Source: JBGQDM01 sp041495845
GTDB taxonomy: Bacteria > Acidobacteriota > Terriglobia > Terriglobales > Acidobacteriaceae
NCBI GenBank assembly: GCA_041495845.1
Contig: JBGQDM010000009.1
Span: forward strand, 1-51,400
Direction of reading: 5' to 3'
DNA length: 51,400 bases
Shown here: positions 14,262-21,808 of the stretch, one piece after another
Layout of the letters: each line of letters starts with the position of its first letter
How positions within the stretch are numbered: the stretch's first letter is position 1
The notes under the pieces: generated by a model
Databases searched by the model: none
Told to the model about the DNA's origin: nothing
Seen by the model: the letters and a program-made list of their open reading frames with translations, nothing else
Made by a program: the position numbers and the translations under genes

Positions 14262-17261
14262 TTGATCAATACCATTGCCGCCAAGATTTTTGGCACCAAG
14301 AACGAGCGCGACATCAAGCGCCTGCTGCCGCGGGTGGGTGAGATCAACGCGCTGGAGCCCGCGACGCAGCAGTTAACCGACGCCGGGCTGCGCGCCAAGA
14401 CGGAAGAGCTCCGCCGCCGCGTGCAGGAACGCCTGGCTTCGATTCCAGAAGACGCTGAAGCCGACCCTGACCAGCGGAAGGCGCTGGCTGACCAGCGCAA
14501 CGCGCTGTTGAAGGAAGCGCTCGAGGAGCTGTTGCCCGAGGCCTTCGCCGTGGTGCGCGAGGCTGGACGCCGGGTGCTCGACATGCGCCACTTCGATGTC
14601 CAGCTCATCGGCGGCATGGTGTTGCATCAGGGGAAGATCGCTGAGATGAAGACCGGTGAAGGAAAGACCCTGGTCGCGACCTTGCCGGTCTACCTCAACG
14701 CCCTCTCCGGGCGCGGGGTGCACGTGGTCACGGTGAACGACTACCTGGCCAAACGCGACTCGGAATGGATGGGCAAGCTCTATACCTTTCTCGGGCTCAC
14801 GGTGGGCGTCATTGTGCACGATCTGGACGATCAGGAGCGTCGCGACGCGTATGCCGCCGACGTCACTTACGGTACCAACAACGAATTCGGCTTCGACTAT
14901 CTACGCGACAACATGAAGTTCGACCTGCGCGATTGTGTGCAGCGCGGCCATAACTTCGGCATCGTCGATGAAGTCGACTCCATCCTGATTGACGAAGCCC
15001 GCACCCCGCTCATCATTTCCGGATCGAGCGAGGAGTCCACGGAAAAGTATTCGCGCGTGAACCGCATCCTTTCCAACCTCACCAAGGGCGAGGAAATCCA
15101 GAAATCGCTGGAAGAGAAAATCTACACCGGCGACTACGCGGTGGACGAGAAGCACAAAACCATCACCGTGACCGACGAAGGCTGGGAGCGGGTGGAAAAG
15201 CTGCTGGGCATTACCAACATTGCCGAACCGGAGAACTGGGACCTGAAGCACCACGTGGAGACCGCCATTAAGGCGCACGCGCTCTATCGCCGCGACGTGG
15301 CCTACGTGGTGAAGGACGGCGAAGTCATCATTGTGGACGAGTTCACCGGGCGCCTGATGCCCGGACGCCGCTGGTCCGACGGCCTGCACCAGGCGGTGGA
15401 AGCCAAGGAAAACGTCAAGGTGGAGCGCGAGAACCAGACCCTGGCCACTATTACCTTCCAGAATTATTTCCGCATGTACAAGAAGCTGGCGGGCATGACC
15501 GGCACGGCGGAAACCGAAGCGCCCGAGTTCGACAAGATTTACAAACTGGAAGTGATGGTCATTCCCACCAACCGCGCCCTCCTGCGGGTGGAGAACGCGG
15601 ACATTGTTTACCGCACGGAGAAGGAGAAGCACGACGCCGCGGCGGACGAGATCCAGAGAATGAACACCACCGGCCAGCCCATTCTGGTGGGCACCACTTC
15701 GATCGAAAAATCCGAACGGCTCTCCGAATTGCTGAAGAAGAAGGGGCTGCGCCATGTCGTGCTCAACGCCAAGTATCACGAGCGTGAAGCGGAGATCGTA
15801 GCCCAGGCTGGACGCAAGGGTGTGGTCACCATCGCTACGAACATGGCCGGTCGCGGCACCGACATTCTGCTCGGAGGCAACGCGGAGTTTATGGCCCGCC
15901 AGGAGTGTGTGAAGAAGGGAATTGCGCAGCCCTTGCGTGCGGTGCAAGGCCAGGTGGAAGCCAAGGCTGACGACAGCGAGCAGACCATTTTTTATTACGG
16001 GGGCAATGAGTACAGCGCCCCCACCCCGCAGTGGCGCGAAATATTTTCCCGCCACAAAACGGAAACCGACCGCGAGCATCAGGAGGTGGTGGCTACGGGC
16101 GGACTGCACATCCTCGGCACGGAGCGTCACGAGGCGCGGCGCATCGACAACCAGTTACGCGGCCGCGCCGGCCGTCAGGGTGATCCTGGCTCCTCCCGTT
16201 TCTATCTCTCCCTGGAAGATGACTTGATGCGCATCTTCGCCAAGGAGTGGGTTTCCACTCTGCTGCAGCGCTTGGGGATGGAAGAAGGCGTGCCCATTGA
16301 ATCGCGCATGATCAGCCGCCGCATCGAAGCTGCGCAGAAGGCCGTCGAAGCGCAAAACTTTGAAGCCCGCAAACACCTGCTCGAATATGACGACGTAATG
16401 AACAAACAGCGCGAGGCCGTCTACGGTCTCCGCCGGCAGTTGCTGGAGGGCGTGGACCAGAAAGATCTCATCCTGGAAGACTACGTCGCGGGAATTCTCG
16501 GCGACTTGCTTGAAGAGCACTGCCCCGCCAAAGCGCACGTGGATGACTGGGACCTCAAAGGCCTGAAGGACGCCGTCTTTACCCGCTTCGGCGTGGACAT
16601 TCTGGCGGAAGGCGTGCAGCCGGAAACACTCGGTCGCCAGGATCTGGGCGACGCGATCTTTACCAAGTTGCGCGAGCGCTACGAGGCCAAGGAACAACTC
16701 ATCGGGCCGGACGCGATGCGCTACCACGAGCGCATGATCATGCTGAGCGTGGTGGATCAGTTGTGGAAAGACCACCTGCTGGCCATGGACCACCTGAAAG
16801 AGGGCATTGGTCTGCGGGGCTATGCCCAGCACGATCCCCTGGTCGAATACAAGCGCGAGTCGTTCGACATGTTCGAGGCGATGATGCAGCGCTTCCAGGA
16901 AGAAACGGCGCGCTATCTCTACCTGATGCAGATTCTGGAGCGGCCCGGGGATGCGGGAGCGCAGCCTGGCCCGCGCGACGGCGGCCCGGAGAGCGGCGGT
17001 CCCGAAGCCGGAGTGCCAGTGCAGCGTTCCGGCGGCAGCGGCGGCAACGGCCGCCCCCCGCGCACCGCGGCGACCTCCATTGATGAGATCGAAGCCGAGT
17101 TCCAGCGCAAAAAGAAGCGCGAACTGGAGCAGGCGCGGATGGCGGGAACTGGCGAATATCAGCCGGTACAGCAGGTCGTCCGTTCCGGCGATAAAGTAGG
17201 GCGTAACGATCCCTGCCCATGCGGCTCCGGGAAGAAATACAAGAAGTGCCACGGCGCTTGA
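14262..17261 (+). CDS. secA: Preprotein translocase ATPase SecA
   Basis: 999 residues starting at the TTG at 14262, giving MINTIAAKIFGTKNERDIKR, the usual SecA N-terminus, with AAGGA upstream. The frame stays open to an ATG at 14175, but those residues do not look like SecA. Walker A MKTGEGKTL lies at about 129-137, the Walker B DEVD at 236-239, and motifs TNMAGRGTDI and QLRGRAGRQGDPGSSRF follow. The C-terminus carries the zinc/SecB-binding tail DPCPCGSGKKYKKCHG after a low-complexity Gly/Pro linker. It drives proteins through SecYEG at the inner membrane. It is about 100 residues longer than E. coli SecA, partly from an insertion between the TDILLGGNAEF and GTERHEARR motifs. Confidence 0.97.
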   Translation: MINTIAAKIFGTKNERDIKRLLPRVGEINALEPATQQLTDAGLRAKTEELRRRVQERLASIPEDAEADPDQRKALADQRNALLKEALEELLPEAFAVVREAGRRVLDMRHFDVQLIGGMVLHQGKIAEMKTGEGKTLVATLPVYLNALSGRGVHVVTVNDYLAKRDSEWMGKLYTFLGLTVGVIVHDLDDQERRDAYAADVTYGTNNEFGFDYLRDNMKFDLRDCVQRGHNFGIVDEVDSILIDEARTPLIISGSSEESTEKYSRVNRILSNLTKGEEIQKSLEEKIYTGDYAVDEKHKTITVTDEGWERVEKLLGITNIAEPENWDLKHHVETAIKAHALYRRDVAYVVKDGEVIIVDEFTGRLMPGRRWSDGLHQAVEAKENVKVERENQTLATITFQNYFRMYKKLAGMTGTAETEAPEFDKIYKLEVMVIPTNRALLRVENADIVYRTEKEKHDAAADEIQRMNTTGQPILVGTTSIEKSERLSELLKKKGLRHVVLNAKYHEREAEIVAQAGRKGVVTIATNMAGRGTDILLGGNAEFMARQECVKKGIAQPLRAVQGQVEAKADDSEQTIFYYGGNEYSAPTPQWREIFSRHKTETDREHQEVVATGGLHILGTERHEARRIDNQLRGRAGRQGDPGSSRFYLSLEDDLMRIFAKEWVSTLLQRLGMEEGVPIESRMISRRIEAAQKAVEAQNFEARKHLLEYDDVMNKQREAVYGLRRQLLEGVDQKDLILEDYVAGILGDLLEEHCPAKAHVDDWDLKGLKDAVFTRFGVDILAEGVQPETLGRQDLGDAIFTKLRERYEAKEQLIGPDAMRYHERMIMLSVVDQLWKDHLLAMDHLKEGIGLRGYAQHDPLVEYKRESFDMFEAMMQRFQEETARYLYLMQILERPGDAGAQPGPRDGGPESGGPEAGVPVQRSGGSGGNGRPPRTAATSIDEIEAEFQRKKKRELEQARMAGTGEYQPVQQVVRSGDKVGRNDPCPCGSGKKYKKCHGA

Positions 17262-17279
17262 AGCTGGGTGGCGAAGCGC

Positions 17280-17864
17280 TTACGCTCGGCGCAGCCTTCG
17301 CATGCCGGTTTCGCGAAAGGTCATGCTGGTCGCGGGACTCTTCGTTCGCCGCTTCCACTCGAAAAACAACGCGGCATACGTCAGCGTGATGTACTGTGCG
17401 GGTCGCACGCCAAGTTTGCCAGCGGTCGCGTCAATCCACTTCGCCGGGCCTTCAATCTCGCCCATCGTTCCAATCGGCGTCTCATCCAGCAAGACGTGGC
17501 CCTGGCCGTCGCTCCATTCGGCGCGCCACTTTTCGTAAACAAATACCGGTTGGAAGCCGAGCGCCCGCAGCATCTCATCCATCTTCTTCCCATCGGCCAC
17601 CAGCGTTTCGGTCTCGACTCGCGCCTTGTGGCGGCCCGCCTTACCCTTGGCCTTGTGGGTGAGAATCCATTTGTTGCCGTAACGCCGCAAGCGCAAGAGC
17701 TCACCGCGCTGACGCAAAACCTCGCCGGGAAGGTCATAGAGGGTATTGTGCTCGTGGGTCGGCAGGGTTACGCAGCGGAAGCCGGAGGCCTGCAGGTGCT
17801 GCCGCAGCGCTCGCAAGTCTTCCACGGCAAACTTGATTTCGATTTCCTGCCGTGCCTTCTGCAT
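17280..17864 (-). CDS. CYTH domain protein (class IV adenylate cyclase / triphosphatase-like)
   Basis: 194 residues from the ATG at 17864. The frame extends upstream to 18068, but those codons lie over the end of the DedA-rhodanese gene in another frame and look non-coding. The N-terminal QEIEIKF is the CYTH ExExK metal/triphosphate signature. Basic strands follow (LLRLRRYGNKWILTHKAKG, then VLLDETPIGTMGEIEGP). The fold is a beta tunnel that hydrolyses triphosphates or makes cAMP. The CyaB-like pattern is clear, but the substrate cannot be decided. It starts 41 nt after the DedA-rhodanese stop and may be co-transcribed. Confidence 0.85.
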   Translation of the reverse strand: MQKARQEIEIKFAVEDLRALRQHLQASGFRCVTLPTHEHNTLYDLPGEVLRQRGELLRLRRYGNKWILTHKAKGKAGRHKARVETETLVADGKKMDEMLRALGFQPVFVYEKWRAEWSDGQGHVLLDETPIGTMGEIEGPAKWIDATAGKLGVRPAQYITLTYAALFFEWKRRTKSPATSMTFRETGMRRLRRA

Positions 17865-17905
17865 CGTGAACTCGCGTTGGTCGCGTCGGCTGATGGCTGC
17901 CGCCG

Positions 17906-18880
17906 TTAGCTGAAAGTTGGCAGATGCACCAGGTCGTCGCCCGGTACTCCTTCCAGCGGATGGCCGGCCTTGCGCCACGCCGCCAGTCCACCCACAATTA
18001 CAAACGCATTGAACCCTTGTTCCCGCAAGATGTGCGCCACCCGGGCGCTTGTCCATTCGCGTGCTCAAGTACAGTAAAGATAAATGTCCTTGTCCTTGGG
18101 CAGGAGCTTCACTTCCTCCTCGAGATGGTTGGGCTCAATGCGGATGGAACCATGGATGCGTTGCGCTCCGGCACTGTAATAGCCGTAGCTGCGCACATCT
18201 ACCACTAGGACCTGGTCACGCTCTTCTTCCGATTGCAGCCGCGCGGCCAACTCTTCCACCAGCACCCGCGGCACCACGCGATAGACGCGGTGCTTGCGGT
18301 AGATCCAGAAGCGGTAGGCGAAATACGCGGTCAGCGCGAGCAGAACCAGAATTTCCATCACCCGGCCCGCCGCTACCAGCCCCTGGAAAATCTCGCGGAT
18401 CAGGCCGCTGAAGACGAATCCGGCGGAGCCGTAGGCCAGGATGTAAAGGCTCGCGCCTAGACTGTCGTAGCGCAGGAAGGTCAGCACCCGCATGCGCATG
18501 CTGCCCGCCAGCGGCGGCGCCATGGTGTTGACGCCAGGCACAAACTTGGCAAAAATCAGCGTCGTCTTGCCGCGCTTGTAGAAAGATTCCGCCGAACGCA
18601 GGATGCAGGTTTCCGGATTCATGGAGAGGCGGCACAGCAGTCCCAGCAACGCCCACCCGGAGTAGCGCCCGATGACGAACATCAACCAGTCCCCGGTCAC
18701 CATGGCGGCAATGGCCACCAGCGCCGCGGGTAGCGGATGCATGATATGTAGTGCGCACGCCGCTCCGGCCGCCACCAATCCCGCCGCCGCCGGCACCGGA
18801 ATGCCAATTGCTTCCAGAAAAACAATCAGCGCCACCAGCGTGTAGCCGTGGCGCGCGAAGAGGGTGAGCAGATCAGGCAT
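17906..18880 (-). CDS. DedA-type membrane protein fused to a rhodanese domain; candidate selenoprotein (Sec at TGA 18065-18067)
   Basis: The first 271 codons encode a DedA/SNARE-associated membrane protein (about residues 1-205, several hydrophobic segments, IPVPAAAGLVAAGA and KFVPGVNTMAPPLAGSM motifs), then the first half of a rhodanese domain (VLVVDVRSYGYYSAG, HIHGSI-like, DIYLYCT). The frame then meets TGA. Past it the same frame runs 52 more codons to TAA at 17906, encoding AREWTSARVAHILREQGF then VGGLAAWRKAGHPLEG, the exact remainder of the domain. In homologs the TGA position is the catalytic Cys (LYC-x-C followed by the SAR motif). Reading TGA as selenocysteine gives 324 residues with C270-T-U272. 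The alternative is a nonsense mutation. No sel genes are in this window. Confidence 0.75.
18034..18048 (-). promoter_or_regulatory. Candidate bacterial SECIS hairpin downstream of the TGA
   Basis: The transcript reads GCGCC-CGGGU-GGCGC, a perfect 5-bp stem with a GGU-containing 5-nt loop; the loop begins 22 nt after the UGA. Bacterial SECIS elements are small hairpins with G/GU in the loop at about this distance inside the coding region. The lower stem is poorly paired, so support is moderate. Confidence 0.5.
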
Positions 18881-18891
18881 GCGGAGTGGTT

Positions 18892-18897
18892 AGTATA
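18892..18897 (-). promoter_or_regulatory. -10 box of the DedA-rhodanese gene
   Basis: On the minus strand TATACT lies 11 nt from the ATG at 18880. Transcription would begin about 4-5 nt before the ATG, leaving no room for a ribosome site. No clear -35 is seen. Confidence 0.4.
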
Positions 18898-18955
18898 AAC
18901 AAAACACCCGCGACAGTGGGTCGATCACCCTGTCCGGGTCCCAAGGAGAACACCC

Positions 18956-19333
18956 ATGCCTCGCCGCACCATCAACCTTCCCAACCGCCACCCCAATCTG
19001 CCCTTCAGCGATGCCGTGCTCTCCGGAAACACACTGTACCTCTCCGGCCGCATCGGCCTCGACCCCGCCACCAACAAGGTGCCGGCTGATCTGCGTCGCG
19101 AAATCGCATTTCTGCTGGAGGGTTTCCGCGACGTCCTGGCCCAGGCTGCTATGACCCTGGATGACCTCGTCTTCGTGCAGGTCTTTTGTCCCGACGTCTC
19201 GCTCTGGCCGGTGTTCAATGAAGAATACGTCCGTTACTTCCCGCGTGAACTGCCCGCGCGCGCCTTCCTCGGCTCCGGGCCGCTGCTCTTCGGTGCGCAT
19301 TTTGAAATGCAGGGAATCGCGGTCAGAAGTTGA
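18956..19333 (+). CDS. RidA/YjgF-family enamine/imine deaminase
   Basis: 125 residues, ATG with AAGGAG 8 nt upstream. RidA proteins hydrolyse reactive 2-aminoacrylate and other enamines. The conserved features are visible: LPFSDAVLSGNTLYLSG near the start, and PARAFLGSGPLLFGAHFEMQGIAV at the end with the substrate-binding Arg of the PARA motif (shown here in two overlapping parts: PARAFLGSG, then FEMQGIAV). The N-terminus is slightly unusual. It is divergent from the DedA-rhodanese gene with 75 bp between. Confidence 0.88.
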   Translation: MPRRTINLPNRHPNLPFSDAVLSGNTLYLSGRIGLDPATNKVPADLRREIAFLLEGFRDVLAQAAMTLDDLVFVQVFCPDVSLWPVFNEEYVRYFPRELPARAFLGSGPLLFGAHFEMQGIAVRS

Positions 19334-19346
19334 GGAGTTGTTCTGC

Positions 19347-19373
19347 TGTCATTCTGAGCGAAGCGAAGAATCC
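19347..19373. repeat. Dispersed intergenic repeat, copy 1
   Basis: Core GTCATTCTGAGCGAAGCGAA, 14 nt after the ridA stop and before the convergent polyprenyl synthase. The same core recurs at 46004, 48216 and 50937, with a diverged copy at 30436. Confidence 0.75.
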
Positions 19374-19392
19374 CGACTGCGCAAACTCTCGG

Positions 19393-20382
19393 CTATTTCT
19401 CTCGCGCCACCACAAACTCCGGCGCCCAGAGCAGCGCCCGCTTGATTTCTGAATCCGGGAAGATGCAGATGGCCTCACGCGCGGCCGCGGCATACTCCAC
19501 CGCGCGCGCACTGGCTGCTTCGAGTGATCCGTAACGATTGAGGATGGCGAGAATCTGCTGGTGGGTCACGCCGTTGAAGGCGCGGTCGCGGAGCACAGTC
19601 TCGATCCGCGCCCGCTCTTCCAGCGTGCAGCGTTCGAGCGCATGGATCACCGCCATCGTCGCCTTGCCTTCGCGCAGATCGCTGGCCACCGGCTTTCCCA
19701 GCACCCTTTCGGAGGCGGTGAGGTCGAGCACATCGTCGACAATCTGAAACGCCATGCCCAGATTGCGCCCGTAGAGCGCCACGCGCTCCTCCTGTTGCGT
19801 CGTGGCCCCGCCCAGAATGGCGCCCATCTTCATGCACACCGAAAACAAGCACGCCGTCTTGCGATAGATCAGGTCGAAGTGCTCGTCCAGCGAGATGCTC
19901 TGGCCCAATTTTTCCATCTGCAGCAGTTCGCCCTCTACCATCTGCTGCGTCAAGCCAATCAGCGCGTCCAGGATGCGGAAGTTGCGCTCTTCCAGAGCCA
20001 CTTTGAACGACTGCATGTAGAGCCAGTCGCCAGCCAGCACGCATTTGGAATTTCCCCACTGCGTATTCGCCGCCGGGCGCCCGCGCCGCGTCTGCGCTTC
20101 GTCAATGATGTCGTCATGGACTAGCGTGGCGGTGTGGATGATCTCCACCACCGCGCCCAGACGGACCGCGCCGCGGCCTTCGTAGCCAAACAACTTCGCG
20201 CCCAGCAGCAGCAGCGCCGGCCGCAACCGCTTGCCTCCGCCCACCCGCAGGTATTCCCCAATCTCAGTGATGGCGGCCACGTTCGACACCGTGTCGCGCC
20301 CAAACTCACGTTCAATCGCCGCCAGGTCGTCGCGCAGCAACTCGAAAATCTCTTTGCCGTTAATGGTTGTCGGTGTGTTCAA
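19393..20382 (-). CDS. Polyprenyl diphosphate synthase (octaprenyl/heptaprenyl type)
   Basis: 329 residues from a TTG start. The first aspartate-rich motif DDIIDEAQTRRG is at 90-101 and the second DDVLD at about 218-222; GGGKRLRP near residue 48 binds IPP. This all-trans prenyl transferase extends farnesyl- or geranylgeranyl-PP into the long side chain of menaquinone or ubiquinone. Chain length cannot be fixed, but the residues before the first motif (AVVEIIHTATLVH) match long-chain enzymes. It is the last gene of the minus-strand operon larC-metG-tatD-yajQ, 23 nt after yajQ. Confidence 0.93.
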   Translation of the reverse strand: MNTPTTINGKEIFELLRDDLAAIEREFGRDTVSNVAAITEIGEYLRVGGGKRLRPALLLLGAKLFGYEGRGAVRLGAVVEIIHTATLVHDDIIDEAQTRRGRPAANTQWGNSKCVLAGDWLYMQSFKVALEERNFRILDALIGLTQQMVEGELLQMEKLGQSISLDEHFDLIYRKTACLFSVCMKMGAILGGATTQQEERVALYGRNLGMAFQIVDDVLDLTASERVLGKPVASDLREGKATMAVIHALERCTLEERARIETVLRDRAFNGVTHQQILAILNRYGSLEAASARAVEYAAAAREAICIFPDSEIKRALLWAPEFVVAREK

Positions 20383-20405
20383 GTCCCCAGCTTCTTTTCC
20401 CGCGG

Positions 20406-20903
20406 CTAGCTCGACCGGTAATTCGTAAACTGCATATCAATGCCAAAATCTTTTTGCCGCACCAGCGCCATGATCTCCTGCAACGTGTCGCGGTCTTTCC
20501 CGCTGACGCGCACCAGATCGCCTTGAATCGAAGCCTGAACTTTTTTCTTCGAGTCCTTGATTAGCTTCACGATCTCTTTCGCTTTCTCAATCGGAATACC
20601 TTGCTGCAGCGTGACCTTCTGTTTCGCCATCCCGCCCGCGGCCGGCTCAATCACGCCGTACATCAGCCCTTTGAGCGGCACACTCCGCTTCACCAGTTTC
20701 TGCTGCAAAATGTCGTTGATCGACTTCAGCCGAAAATCGTCGGCGGAGTGCAGAATGATGGCGTCTTTGCCTTCCAATTCGATGCGCGACTTCGAGTCTT
20801 TCAAATCAAAGCGCGTGGTGATTTCCTTCATCGCGTACTGAATCGCGTTGCTGACTTCCTGCAGGTCAATCTTGCTGACAATGTCAAAACTGTTTTCGGC
20901 CAT
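20406..20903 (-). CDS. yajQ: YajQ family nucleotide/cyclic-di-GMP-binding protein
   Basis: 165 residues from the ATG at 20903; an in-frame start 12 codons earlier gives a non-conserved extension. It begins AENSFDIVSKIDLQEV and contains FDLKDSKS, LKGLMYG and DLVRVSGKDRDTLQEIM. The two ferredoxin-like halves match the YajQ family, which binds RNA/nucleotides and in some bacteria c-di-GMP. The protein is cytoplasmic. It lies in the housekeeping operon between tatD and the prenyl synthase. Confidence 0.94.
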   Translation of the reverse strand: MAENSFDIVSKIDLQEVSNAIQYAMKEITTRFDLKDSKSRIELEGKDAIILHSADDFRLKSINDILQQKLVKRSVPLKGLMYGVIEPAAGGMAKQKVTLQQGIPIEKAKEIVKLIKDSKKKVQASIQGDLVRVSGKDRDTLQEIMALVRQKDFGIDMQFTNYRSS

Positions 20904-20959
20904 TCGCGTCGCTGCTTCCTCTGGTTCCTCCCGCCGCACGCGGGATTCTTGCTACAAGA

Positions 20960-21772
20960 CTAAACTGGGTTGATCTTTTCGTGAATGGAAAAGAAGTGGA
21001 AGAAGTTGTGCGTGGTTTTTTCGCCGACTTCGGCGGTGCCCATGCCGCGCAGCTCGCCGAGTTGCCGCGCCACTTCGACCACGTAAGCCGGCTCATTGCG
21101 CTTGCCGCGGTGCGGCACCGGCGCTAGAAACGGCGAATCCGTCTCAATCAGCATACGGTCGAGCGGAACTTCTTTGGCCGCGTCACGAATGTTCTGCGCT
21201 TTGGGAAACGTGACATTTCCAGCGAACGAAATCATGAATCCAAAGTCGAGCGCTTTTCGCATGTGCGCCAGCGACCCGGTAAAGCAGTGCAGAATCCCAC
21301 CCAGTCCACTCGGCTTCCAGTGCTGCTCGATCAGCGCCAGGGTCTCATCCCAGGCGTTCTCGCTGTTGTCTGACGGCCGGCAGTGAATGATAATCGGCAA
21401 CTTCGCCGACCGTGCCAACTCCATCTGCCGCAGAAAAACTCGCTGCTGCACCTCGCGCGGCGAGTGGTCGTAGAAATAGTCGAGCCCGATCTCGCCCCAG
21501 GCCACCACCTTCGGATGCTGCGCCAGTGTGGTTAGCTCCTCGAAATCTTTCTCCGTTGCCATCTGCGCTTCGTGCGGATGAATCCCGATGGAAGCGTAGA
21601 TGCCGTCGTGTTTCTCCGCGTTTTGAATGGCGCAGTCGAGCGACCCTGGTCCGGTTCCGCTGCCGATATGCAGAATCGCCTCGACGCCGGCTTGCTTGGC
21701 ACGCGCCAGCATCGCCTCACGGTCTTCGTCGTACCGTGGGCCTTCGAGATGAGCGTGGGAGTCGATAAACAT
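20960..21772 (-). CDS. tatD: TatD family metal-dependent deoxyribonuclease/hydrolase
   Basis: 270 residues. The TIM-barrel metal ligands are seen in MFIDSHAHLEG (HxH), GEIGLDYFYD, IIHCRPSD, LHCFTGS and IETDSPFLAP. The ending PVPHRGKRNEPAYVVEVAR is typical of YcfH/TatD proteins, which have 3'-5' nuclease and D-aminoacyl-tRNA deacylase-like activities. It lies 36 nt downstream of metG, a pairing seen in many bacteria. Confidence 0.95.
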   Translation of the reverse strand: MFIDSHAHLEGPRYDEDREAMLARAKQAGVEAILHIGSGTGPGSLDCAIQNAEKHDGIYASIGIHPHEAQMATEKDFEELTTLAQHPKVVAWGEIGLDYFYDHSPREVQQRVFLRQMELARSAKLPIIIHCRPSDNSENAWDETLALIEQHWKPSGLGGILHCFTGSLAHMRKALDFGFMISFAGNVTFPKAQNIRDAAKEVPLDRMLIETDSPFLAPVPHRGKRNEPAYVVEVARQLGELRGMGTAEVGEKTTHNFFHFFSIHEKINPV

Positions 21773-21808
21773 GCGCCAGAATGTCTGCCAGTTCGCTGCA
21801 GCCGCAAA

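Noticed and set aside
14901..16130. A 409-codon antisense open frame inside secA
   Set aside because: It lies wholly within secA, follows third-position GC bias of the opposite strand and has no recognisable protein features; it is a shadow. The same applies to the long frames opposite the M16 genes (3972-5396, 5393-6631), opposite 38151-39569 and 28331-29818, and at 48422-49684.
17865..18068. N-terminal extension of the CYTH protein back to 18068
   Set aside because: These codons overlap the rhodanese end in a different frame and lack family similarity; the CYTH signature starts right after the ATG at 17864.
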